A program made the translations under genes and the position numbers. A DNA stretch of 40,235 bases from Stomatobaculum sp. GTDB lineage: Bacteria > Bacillota_A > Clostridia > Lachnospirales > Lachnospiraceae. The notes beneath the pieces are model-generated. The model did no database searches, was not told the DNA's origin, and saw only the letters and a list, made by a program, of their open reading frames with translations. The DNA lies in the NCBI GenBank assembly GCA_017449925.1, contig JAFSYO010000039.1, forward strand, positions 1 through 40,235, given 5' to 3'. Shown one piece after another: positions 31,812 through 39,633 of the stretch. Position 1 is the stretch's first letter, and each line of letters opens with the position of its first letter.

Positions 31812-33917
31812 ATGACAACTGGTTTCGGAAAAATACTGATATTCGGCGGGACGACAGAGGGCAGAAAGGTAGCGGAGCGTCTGCTTTCCGAGGGCGTCCC
31901 CTGTACGGTAAGCGTGGCGACCCGGTACGGCGAGGAGGTCCTGGCGCCCCATCCCCTGATGCGGGTCCGCACAGGGAGGATGGACCGGGCCGGAATGGCG
32001 GAGATCATGCGGGAGGGGACTTTCTGCTGTGTGATCGACGCGACGCATCCCCACGCGCTGGCCGTATCCCGGGAGATCGCGGCTGCCTGCAGCGAGACTG
32101 GTTTGCCCTGTCTCCGTCTCCGGAGGACTGATGCCGCGGGAGAAGGCGTTCCGGCAGGAGCAGACCCGGCAGCAGACCCGGAAGATAATGCTTGTGTCTA
32201 TGTCCGCGATGCCAAAGAGGCGGGTGAATATCTTTCATCTGTCCCGGGGCGGGTGCTGGTGACCACCGGCAGCAAGGAACTGGCATGTTTTGTAAACGCG
32301 CTGGGGGATCCCTGCAGAGTCACGGCCCGGGTGCTTCCTTCAGAGGAGAGTCTTCGGGCCTGCGGGGAGGCGGGACTAAGCGGAAAGCAGATCTTTGCCA
32401 TGCAGGGACCCTTTGACACGGATATGAACTGCGCGCTGATCCGCCATTCCGGGGCGTCCTGGCTCCTGACCAAAGAGACCGGTGCGGCCGGAGGCTACCC
32501 GGAAAAGATCGAAGCAGCAAAAAGATGCGGCATCGGAACAGTGGTGATCCGTTCTTTGGAGAGAGGGGGATATGACCTGGATCAGGTGGTGTCCCTGACG
32601 CTTCAGTACGCGCGTCCGGGAGAGTACAGGGAAGAAGGGCTGTTCTCCGGGGAAGGGGAAAAAAGACAGCTATCCCTGGTGGGGATCGGCGTCGGCGGGC
32701 CGGAAGCAGTGACGGCCGGCGCGGAGAAAGCCGCAATAGATGCGGAGGTGCTGTTCGGGGCGCGGAGCGTCCTGGAGGCCGCGTTAAAACTGTGGAAGAC
32801 AACGGCCGGGAAGAACACTGTCCCGGTCTACGACAGCAAAGAGATCCTGGAATACCTTGAGGCGCATCCAGAAGTGCAAAACGCGGCGGTCGTCTATTCC
32901 GGGGACAGCGGCTTTTACAGCGGCGCGTCGTCCATGCTGGAAAAAGTGAGAGGGAGGCAGGATCTCCGGGTCAGCGCGATCTGCGGGATCTCCTGCGTCT
33001 CCTGGTTTGCCGCCCGGACGGGAATGCCCTGGCAGGACTGGAAGATAATCAGTTCCCACGGTCGTTTCTGCAATGTTTCCGGTGAGGTAAGAAGGAACCG
33101 TGAATGCTTCCTGCTTTTATCCGGCGCGGAGGATCTCCGCCGGACGGGCGCAGTCCTGGCGGAAGCCGCAGAGCGGGGCATGCTGGGAGATCTTCAGCTG
33201 ATCTGCGGATACGAACTGTCGCGTCCCGGAGAGAAGATCTTTTCCTGCAGCGCAAAGGAGCTGGAAAAGATTACAGAGGATGGACTCTATGTCCTCTACA
33301 TAAGGAACGATGCGGCGGAAATGACGCCGGTCCTTCCCGGACTGCCTGACACTGCCTTTGTCCGCGGCAAGGCTCCGATGACTTCTGCTGAGATCCGCGC
33401 CCTCTCCCTTTGCCGGATGGGACTGACATCAAAGGCTGTTCTCTGGGACGTGGGCGCAGGCACCGGTTCTGTCAGCGTCGAAGCTGCGCTGGCCTGTCCC
33501 GAGGGACGGGTGTGGTCGGTGGAATACAAAGCGGAGGCGCTTGCGCTGCTCACAGAGAACCGGACCCGGTTCTGTCTGCAGAACATGGAGATCGTGGAAG
33601 GACAGGCACCGGAGGCCCTGGCCGGACTGCCGGCGCCGACCCATGTGTTTATCGGAGGCAGCGGGGGAGAGATCGGGGCGATCCTGGACCTTGTATTTAA
33701 AAAGAATCCTTCGGCGAAGGTCGTGGTGAACTGCATTACCTGGGAGACGCTTTCCGCCCTGCAGACTGCCCTGAAGAGGCTTCCGGTCCGGGACGTGCAG
33801 TGTGTACAGGTCTGTGTGAACCGGGAGGAGAAGCTGGGGAACTATCACTTCCTCAGGGCCGGCAATCCGGTGTTCGTCATTTCCTTCACCGGACATGAAG
33901 GAGCGGAAGAGCATTGA
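31812..33917 (+). CDS. cbiJET: Triple fusion: cobalt-precorrin-6A reductase, C5- and C15-methyltransferase
   Basis: This 701-residue protein joins three consecutive pathway enzymes. Residues about 5-270 are CbiJ/CobK (ILIFGGTTEGRKVAERLL, DATHPHALAVSREIA). Residues about 285-500 are CbiE, a tetrapyrrole methylase (LSLVGIGVGGPEAVT, VYSGDSGFYSGAS). Residues about 510-695 are CbiT, the decarboxylating C15 methylase with a Rossmann SAM site (VLWDVGAGTGSVSVEAAL). CbiE-CbiT fusions (CobL) are common; adding CbiJ at the front is less so. The symbol is descriptive. GAGGTGAG precedes ATG 31812. No stop or frameshift interrupts the linkers near residues 275 and 505, so it is one polypeptide as written. 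Confidence 0.92.
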   Translation: MTTGFGKILIFGGTTEGRKVAERLLSEGVPCTVSVATRYGEEVLAPHPLMRVRTGRMDRAGMAEIMREGTFCCVIDATHPHALAVSREIAAACSETGLPCLRLRRTDAAGEGVPAGADPAADPEDNACVYVRDAKEAGEYLSSVPGRVLVTTGSKELACFVNALGDPCRVTARVLPSEESLRACGEAGLSGKQIFAMQGPFDTDMNCALIRHSGASWLLTKETGAAGGYPEKIEAAKRCGIGTVVIRSLERGGYDLDQVVSLTLQYARPGEYREEGLFSGEGEKRQLSLVGIGVGGPEAVTAGAEKAAIDAEVLFGARSVLEAALKLWKTTAGKNTVPVYDSKEILEYLEAHPEVQNAAVVYSGDSGFYSGASSMLEKVRGRQDLRVSAICGISCVSWFAARTGMPWQDWKIISSHGRFCNVSGEVRRNRECFLLLSGAEDLRRTGAVLAEAAERGMLGDLQLICGYELSRPGEKIFSCSAKELEKITEDGLYVLYIRNDAAEMTPVLPGLPDTAFVRGKAPMTSAEIRALSLCRMGLTSKAVLWDVGAGTGSVSVEAALACPEGRVWSVEYKAEALALLTENRTRFCLQNMEIVEGQAPEALAGLPAPTHVFIGGSGGEIGAILDLVFKKNPSAKVVVNCITWETLSALQTALKRLPVRDVQCVQVCVNREEKLGNYHFLRAGNPVFVISFTGHEGAEEH

Positions 33918-35338
33918 AAAAGGACAGCAAAGAACTCCAGGGGATCCCGCGTTTCATGATCGCGGCACCGGAGAGCGGAAGCGGCAAGACTCTCGTCACC
34001 TGCGGTCTGCTGAGGCTTCTGCAGAGATACGGGTTTCAGCCGGCAGCCTTCAAGTGCGGTCCGGACTATATTGACCCGATGTTCCACCGGAAAGTGCTGG
34101 GCGTCCCCTCAGAAAATCTTGACACCTTTTTTTCCCCGGACGGAGCGGTCCGGGATGTTCTGCTGCGTTCTGTTCAGGAAGTTTCCGCGGATATTGCCGT
34201 GATCGAAGGCGTCATGGGCTATTATGACGGAACAGGAGCATCCGGCCTGGAGGCATCATCCTTTGACCTTGCAAAGCAGACAGACACGCCGGTCATCCTG
34301 GTGGTAAACGCCAGGGGCATGGCGCGTTCCATCGTCCCCCTCCTGCAGGGCTTCGCGGCGTATGAAGCTCCGGAGGGAAAGATCCGGGGCGTGATCCTTA
34401 ACTGTGTCTCCGGAAACATGGCAGCAAGGATGAAGCAGTGGATCGAAGAAGAAACAGACCTCAGGGTGGCGGGGTATCTTCCCCGGGACAGCCGGGTCTC
34501 CTGGGGCAGCCGGCATCTGGGGCTTCTTCAGCCGGAGGAGCTGAAGGACCTCGACAGGCAGATGGAGCTCCTTGCGGACACTCTGGAAGAGACGGTGGAT
34601 CTGAAAGAGCTTCTTGATATTGCGGGAGAAAAGGACCGGAAAAGGGCCGGACAGAAGAAAAGTACGGCATCCGGTGACGGGTGTGCGGAGGATCCGGTCA
34701 TTGCAGTTGCAAGGGATGAAGCCTTCAGTTTTTATTACGAGGACAACCTCCGGCTCCTGAAGGAAGCCGGTGCGCGGATCGTCTTCTTTTCCCCGCTGCA
34801 CGACACCTGCCTGCCCGAAGCGGACGGATTTCTGATCGGAGGAGGCTATCCAGAGCTCCATGCGGAGATGCTGGCTTCCAATCTTTCAATGAAGGAAGCG
34901 ATCCGCACCCGGGCAGAAGAGGGGATCCCGATCCTGGCGGAATGCGGCGGCTTCATGTATCTGCAGGAGTATCTGGAGATTCCCGAAACGGAAGAAAAAG
35001 AAGCAGCACCCGGTCTGTTCCGGATGTGCGGCGTTCTGCCCGGAACCTGCAGAAGAGCGGACCGTCTGGTAAGATTCGGATACTTGGAACTTACGGGAAA
35101 CAATGCAGGATACCTTTCAGAGGGTCACAGGATCAGGGGACATGAGTTCCATTACTATGACTCCACGGACAACGGGGCGGCCTGCAGAGCAGTGAAACCC
35201 GGAAAAGCTTCCGCCTGGGAATGCATGACGGTCCGGGGAAACATTATGGCGGGATTTCCGCATCTTTACTACCGCTCGGATCCTGCTTTTGCTGTTTCGT
35301 TCGTACAGCGCTGCAGGGAATACCGGAAAAGAAAATGA
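33914..35338 (+). CDS. cbiA: Cobyrinate a,c-diamide synthase
   Basis: This 474-residue enzyme amidates cobyrinate with ATP and glutamine. The N-terminal synthetase half has the P-loop-like APESGSGKTLVTCGLL (residues about 18-33), KCGPDYIDPMFH and IEGVMGYYDG. The C-terminal class I glutaminase half has GGGYPELHAEMLASN and the nucleophile Cys in ILAECGGFMYLQEYL. Length is typical (about 450-470). The start is TTG 33914, overlapping the previous stop by 4 bases, with GAAGGAGCGG upstream; no ATG is available nearby. cbiB follows after 15 bases. Confidence 0.93.
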   Translation: MKKDSKELQGIPRFMIAAPESGSGKTLVTCGLLRLLQRYGFQPAAFKCGPDYIDPMFHRKVLGVPSENLDTFFSPDGAVRDVLLRSVQEVSADIAVIEGVMGYYDGTGASGLEASSFDLAKQTDTPVILVVNARGMARSIVPLLQGFAAYEAPEGKIRGVILNCVSGNMAARMKQWIEEETDLRVAGYLPRDSRVSWGSRHLGLLQPEELKDLDRQMELLADTLEETVDLKELLDIAGEKDRKRAGQKKSTASGDGCAEDPVIAVARDEAFSFYYEDNLRLLKEAGARIVFFSPLHDTCLPEADGFLIGGGYPELHAEMLASNLSMKEAIRTRAEEGIPILAECGGFMYLQEYLEIPETEEKEAAPGLFRMCGVLPGTCRRADRLVRFGYLELTGNNAGYLSEGHRIRGHEFHYYDSTDNGAACRAVKPGKASAWECMTVRGNIMAGFPHLYYRSDPAFAVSFVQRCREYRKRK

Positions 35339-35353
35339 AAACGAAGGGATACT

Positions 35354-36433
35354 ATGGGAACAGCAGCTTTGATCGCCATAAACAGAATATGGGTCCTTCT
35401 GATCGCGGCAGCTGTGGACCTTCTTCTCGGAGATCCCCGGTGGCTGTGGCATCCGGTGCAGGGCATCGGGGCCTTGATCAGTGCCGGAGAGAAGGGATTC
35501 AGATTTCTGTTCCGGTGTCCGTTTCCCGGAGACAGCCGGGATCCTGTCCGGGAGCGCATTGCGGGCGGAGTTCTGGTGCTGTTTGTTCTCTTCGTGAGTA
35601 CAGGCCTGGTCTTTCTGCTGCTCCGGCTCGCGGAATTCCTGGATCCCTGGGGCGGAGGAAGATGCTCACTGCTCCGGACCTTGCTGGAGGGGATCCTCTG
35701 CGGGCGGCTTCTGGCCCTTAAGAGTCTCGGAGAGGCAGCGATGGCTGTCAGGGATCCTCTGCTGAGAGGAGAGACAGAAGAAGCAAGAAAAGATGTGTCC
35801 ATGATCGTCGGACGGGACACGGACCGTCTGAACGAAGAAGGGATCATCAAAGCCGCGGTGGAAACGGTGGCGGAGAACAGTTCCGACGGAGTGACGGCGC
35901 CGCTTCTTTTTATGTTTCTCGCCGGAGCGCCGGGAGGGATCTTCTACAAGGCGGTCAACACCATGGATTCCATGGTGGGTTACCGGAATGACCGTTACCG
36001 GTATTTCGGTACGGCGGCGGCCCGGCTGGACGACCTTCTGAACCTGATCCCCTCCAGGCTGACTGCGCTGTTCATGATACTGGCCTGTATTCCTCCCTTT
36101 TCCGCTAAGACGGCAGAAAAAGAGGATCCCGCCGGAACCGGAAGGCTTCCGGACGCCCGGACGGCCTTACGGATCTGGCACAGAGACCGGAGAAAGAGCC
36201 CCAGTCCTAATTCCGCCCAGACAGAGTCAGTCTGTGCAGGTGCGCTGCACTTAAAGCTCCTGGGGGACACCTGGTATTTCGGGGAGCTCCACCGCAAGCA
36301 GGAGATCGGAGACGGGGGCCGGATTCCCCGGCCGGAGGATATTACCCGCGCGGTCGTCCTTTTGTACAGAACATCTGTTATAATGTATGCAGCCGGACTG
36401 GCTGTCCTCTGCTTTCTGGCATCCCGGTCCTGA
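35354..36433 (+). CDS. cbiB: Adenosylcobinamide-phosphate synthase, membrane protein
   Basis: This 359-residue membrane protein attaches the aminopropanol arm to adenosylcobyric acid. It begins with a hydrophobic helix (LLIAAAVDLLLGDP), then the conserved HPVQGIGALI. Later come VAENSSDGVTAPLLF, the block KAVNTMDSMVGYRN, FGTAAARLDDLLNLIPSRLTAL, and a final membrane helix. About five membrane segments are predicted. A Pro/Asp-rich insert of about 25 residues lies near residue 260. It is the last cobalamin gene in the window; nucleotide-loop genes are not present here. Confidence 0.92.
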   Translation: MGTAALIAINRIWVLLIAAAVDLLLGDPRWLWHPVQGIGALISAGEKGFRFLFRCPFPGDSRDPVRERIAGGVLVLFVLFVSTGLVFLLLRLAEFLDPWGGGRCSLLRTLLEGILCGRLLALKSLGEAAMAVRDPLLRGETEEARKDVSMIVGRDTDRLNEEGIIKAAVETVAENSSDGVTAPLLFMFLAGAPGGIFYKAVNTMDSMVGYRNDRYRYFGTAAARLDDLLNLIPSRLTALFMILACIPPFSAKTAEKEDPAGTGRLPDARTALRIWHRDRRKSPSPNSAQTESVCAGALHLKLLGDTWYFGELHRKQEIGDGGRIPRPEDITRAVVLLYRTSVIMYAAGLAVLCFLASRS

Positions 36434-36465
36434 GAATGAAGCTTTGCGAAGGAGGCGCTGATCTT

Positions 36466-37755
36466 ATGAAACGTACAGCAGCAGTGATTGCAGTGTTACT
36501 GATCGTTCTTCTGGCTGTAAGCCCGGCAGCGGCGGAGACCGGATCCTCCGGGACGCAGAAGATCATTCCCGGTCACTGGGAGAAGACGGAGGAGCTGTTC
36601 CTGCCCTCTGCGGCCCAGGATTCCCGGAATTTTAAAATCTCCTGCAGAGATTTTTCCGACAGTTATCCTGCGGGCGGATACTGCAGGCCTTCCCTGACGA
36701 TCACCTGTTACAAGGGGGCGAAGGATGTATCCGGATCGATCACCGGATCCCTCTGTTTCGCTGATGTGAAGACAGGGGACGATGCCTTCGGACAGCAGGT
36801 GACGGTGCGGGAATATTTTGAAAAGCAGCGGAGCGCGTCCCGCACTCCCTTCTCGATGAAGGATTTCGGGACCGGGGAAGATCAGGGGCGCAGCGGGGGC
36901 AATGAGAGCGCGGAAGGGATAAAGGAATATTATTACAGTTCTGCCTGCCGGTTCCCGCGGGCTGCGGCGGATGGAGAAGAGATCAGCGTCGTGCTTGAAG
37001 TCTCGGACCAGAGCGGAGAGGACGCCGGGATCCGGTATATCTGGAAGTATGCTTTCCGGGCGGATCCCGAAACAGCAGCGGGAGTCTCCGGGGAAAAACA
37101 GGAAGAAGAGACACATCCGGAAAACAGTGTGGAGTGGATCAAATCGGAGTATGCCGGACACTGGGACCTGACAGGCATCAGCTTTATCGGAGGGGACAAG
37201 GAGACCGAAGCTGCCGGCGGGACCCGGGTCATCACCCGCAGGATCGGGGTGGACGGGCAGAATATGACCTATACTTTTGAGGGGAAGGGGGAATCCTTTA
37301 CCATCTCCATTCCGGACGAGCAGTTCGAAGACCGGTATTACACAGGGGATCCGTTCTTTGCGGAACTTGAGATCTTCTGCTCATCCGACACGGAAAAAGC
37401 GCCCGGTTATGTGATCTGTTCCCTGGCGCTCTGCGATGCGGAGTTCGGAACAGGAAAATACGGCGTGAAGATCACCCCGAAGAAGTGGTTTACTGCCGGG
37501 TATCCGGAGAAAAACGTCGAGACCTTCGGGCCGCTCCCCCACGACGATACCATGCATTGGAGAAAGGATCTCAAAAGAGGATACCTCTGGGTGGACGGCG
37601 AGTTCCCGGAAGGGTCCGCCGACGGGGAGAAGATCTGGCTGGTCTACGGAGTCATGGATTCCGAGAGCAAGGAGAACCGGATGTACAACATTCGGGAGTA
37701 CACCTGGACTGCCGGACCGGATGTGGTCTGGAGATATAATCCGCCGATGTACTGA
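36466..37755 (+). CDS. Secreted protein with an internal domain duplication, unknown function
   Basis: This 429-residue protein has a clear cleavable signal sequence (KRTAAVIAVLLIVLLAVSPA ending AAA). The mature part appears to be two diverged copies of one beta-rich domain. Copy one starts at GHWEKTEELFL (residue about 35) and copy two at GHWDLTGISFI (about 235). Both then show a C/Y-rich strand series, a pairing of VTVREYF with VKITPKKWF, and a closing pairing of ISVVLEVSDQSGED with IWLVYGVMDSESKE. I know no family name. Start ATG 36466 has GAAGGAGG upstream; an ATG at 36436 precedes it. It follows cbiB by 32 bases but has no obvious link to B12. Confidence 0.72.
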   Translation: MKRTAAVIAVLLIVLLAVSPAAAETGSSGTQKIIPGHWEKTEELFLPSAAQDSRNFKISCRDFSDSYPAGGYCRPSLTITCYKGAKDVSGSITGSLCFADVKTGDDAFGQQVTVREYFEKQRSASRTPFSMKDFGTGEDQGRSGGNESAEGIKEYYYSSACRFPRAAADGEEISVVLEVSDQSGEDAGIRYIWKYAFRADPETAAGVSGEKQEEETHPENSVEWIKSEYAGHWDLTGISFIGGDKETEAAGGTRVITRRIGVDGQNMTYTFEGKGESFTISIPDEQFEDRYYTGDPFFAELEIFCSSDTEKAPGYVICSLALCDAEFGTGKYGVKITPKKWFTAGYPEKNVETFGPLPHDDTMHWRKDLKRGYLWVDGEFPEGSADGEKIWLVYGVMDSESKENRMYNIREYTWTAGPDVVWRYNPPMY

Positions 37756-37810
37756 CCGGCATCTGAAGAGATCCGGACAAATATAAACTGGAAATCATAA
37801 AGGAGAAAAG

Positions 37811-39397
37811 ATGACAAAACTTTCTACAGAGATCGTGAAGGCAGGCGTGTTCCGGAATGGAGCGGAGATTATCCGCCGCGGTACGGCGGAGCTTACGGCA
37901 GGACCCCAGACGCTCTATGCCTATGGACTGACCAGGACAGCTCTGCAGGATACGGCGCGGCTTCTCTGCGGAGGGAATCTCACCTGTTCTGAGGTCCGCT
38001 TTGTGACAGTGCTGGAGGATGAAGTGGAGGAAGAGCAGGCAGCTGCGGAGGGGCGCATCGCCGAACTCCAGAAGGAGATTGAAGTAAGGGAGTACCAGGA
38101 AGAGCTGTGGAAGACCAACGGCAACTTCTCGTCCCGCGCTTCCGGCCAGCCCGCGGAAATAGAAGAATATATCGAAAAGCTTCCGGAACGCATCGGAAAG
38201 CTTCAGGAGGAAATCCGGAAATTCAGGAAAGAAATACAGAAACTGGAGGAAAGGAAGCAGGAGCTGGTAACAGAGCAGAACCGGCTCGTCATGGCGATGG
38301 AGGTCACGGCGGAACAGGCCGGACCTGTTCCCTTTGAGCTCCGCTACTTTGAAAACGCAGCCGGATGGAGTTCTGTCAACGAGATCCATTCCGACGCGGA
38401 GAAGGCCCCGGAGATCCGCATGCGGGCGAAGATCACCCAGAAGACGGATGAAGACTGGAAGAATGTGGAGATCAGCCTTTTTACCGGGAGCCCCTCTTCC
38501 GGAGAGCGTCTTCCGGAGCTGCGTCCCCGTTTCCTGGAGATCAAGGAGCCGGTGACAGTGCAGCCCATGTCCCAGGCCTTCATGGGCATGGGGATGGCGA
38601 TGGCCCAGGGCTCCATGAACGCGGCAGCCGGGGCGATGCAGGCTCAGCCCATACAGAGAATGGAGACAAAGGCAGCGGAGATCCGCAGCGAGGAGACGAT
38701 GACGGAATACATCCTGCCCGGCACAATGGACATCCTGCACGGGTCCCAGGGGACCATGGCGGATCTGCAGAAGGTTCCGATCCCGGCAGAGTACCAGGTG
38801 ATCACCGCGGCGCCGGAGGATCCTCATGCGTACCTGACGGCAGTGGTAAAGACGGCAGACCTTCCCTTCGCGGAGCCGGTCTCGGCGGCAGTCTATCTGA
38901 AGGGCATGTTCAACGGCAGGACTGAACTGGATCCGAGGAGCGATGCGGAACAGACCGAGATCACCCTCGGCAGGGAGGAAAGGATCCAGATCAGCCGGAA
39001 AGAAATTTCCAGAAAGACCTCCACGACGCTTCTGAAAGGACAGAAGGTGACGGAGTACGTCTACGAGACGCGGATCGCCAATATCTCTGACAGGGATATC
39101 ACCCTGACTCTGCGGGACCAGGTGCCGGTGTCCCGGGACAAGGAGATCACGGTGGAGCTGAAGGAGATCTCCGGCGCGGCCCTGGAACAGGAAACAGGAT
39201 TCCTGACGAAAAAGATCACCCTTCTTGCGGGCCGGGCGGTGACTGTCCCGCTGTCCTACAAGGTCTCCAGGCCGAAGGACAAGGAGATCCGGGAGGTCCA
39301 CACAAAGGTTTCGGCATCCGGAAGATTCTGCTATACCTGCGGAAGCAAGATCACCGGGAGCCCGCGGTTCTGCCCCACCTGCGGGGCCACGCTGTAA
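37811..39397 (+). CDS. DUF4139/MuiA-like protein with C-terminal zinc ribbon
   Basis: This 528-residue protein has an N-terminal DUF4140-like part (ISTEIVKAGVF-type opening, residues about 5-70), a long coiled coil at about 70-165 (two heptad stretches split by NGNFSSRASG), and a beta-rich DUF4139 domain from about 175 on. A Met/Gln/Ala-rich low-complexity loop near 258-285 interrupts it. The last 25 residues form a zinc ribbon (CYTCG and CPTCG). MuiA-type proteins are usually secreted, but I see no signal peptide here, and a zinc ribbon fits a cytoplasmic location. AAGGAG lies seven bases before ATG 37811. The function is unknown. Confidence 0.82.
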   Translation: MTKLSTEIVKAGVFRNGAEIIRRGTAELTAGPQTLYAYGLTRTALQDTARLLCGGNLTCSEVRFVTVLEDEVEEEQAAAEGRIAELQKEIEVREYQEELWKTNGNFSSRASGQPAEIEEYIEKLPERIGKLQEEIRKFRKEIQKLEERKQELVTEQNRLVMAMEVTAEQAGPVPFELRYFENAAGWSSVNEIHSDAEKAPEIRMRAKITQKTDEDWKNVEISLFTGSPSSGERLPELRPRFLEIKEPVTVQPMSQAFMGMGMAMAQGSMNAAAGAMQAQPIQRMETKAAEIRSEETMTEYILPGTMDILHGSQGTMADLQKVPIPAEYQVITAAPEDPHAYLTAVVKTADLPFAEPVSAAVYLKGMFNGRTELDPRSDAEQTEITLGREERIQISRKEISRKTSTTLLKGQKVTEYVYETRIANISDRDITLTLRDQVPVSRDKEITVELKEISGAALEQETGFLTKKITLLAGRAVTVPLSYKVSRPKDKEIREVHTKVSASGRFCYTCGSKITGSPRFCPTCGATL

Positions 39398-39462
39398 TAC
39401 TGATCTCTGTACTCTGCAAAGCCCCCCGGCCGGGCAATGTCATTTAGATAAGGATTAAAGAA

Positions 39463-39502
39463 AAGAGTTTGGAATTGAAAAAGTGTTCCAGACTCTTTTT
39501 TT
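39463..39502 (+). terminator. Rho-independent terminator at the IS left end
   Basis: AAGAGTTTGGAA pairs with TTCCAGACTCTT (one G-T pair) and is followed by a run of T (39496-39502). It would stop readthrough from the upstream gene into the transposase. Confidence 0.85.
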
Positions 39503-39548
39503 ATTACAAAAGTTGAAATAAGGGATTGACAACAGGACCGGATCGTGC

Positions 39549-39593
39549 GGCCGCTTTCGCTTCTGAATTTAAAACGAGGAAGCGAAAGCGGCC
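39549..39593. repeat. 15-bp perfect inverted repeat in the transposase leader
   Basis: GGCCGCTTTCGCTTC (39549-39563) and GAAGCGAAAGCGGCC (39579-39593) are perfect arms around a 15-base loop. No T-run follows, so it is an RNA or DNA structure rather than a terminator. Confidence 0.8.
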
Positions 39594-39622
39594 CTTGAAA
39601 ACAGATGAAATCTGATTTCAAG
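39594..39622 (+). promoter_or_regulatory. Hairpin overlapping the transposase ribosome-binding site
   Basis: CTTGAAA-A-CAGAT-GAA-ATCTG-A-TTTCAAG is an inverted repeat with one A-A mismatch. Its right arm ends inside AAGGAGG (39620-39626), seven bases before the start codon, so folding would partly hide the ribosome site. Confidence 0.6.
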
Positions 39623-39633
39623 GAGGCACAGCA

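Noticed and set aside
30945..32054. 369-codon open frame on the minus strand
   Set aside because: Shadow of cbiF, cbiH and cbiJET, which all have strong family signatures.
37652..39301. 549-codon open frame on the minus strand
   Set aside because: His/Arg/Leu-rich shadow of the DUF4139 gene, without a ribosome site or domain.
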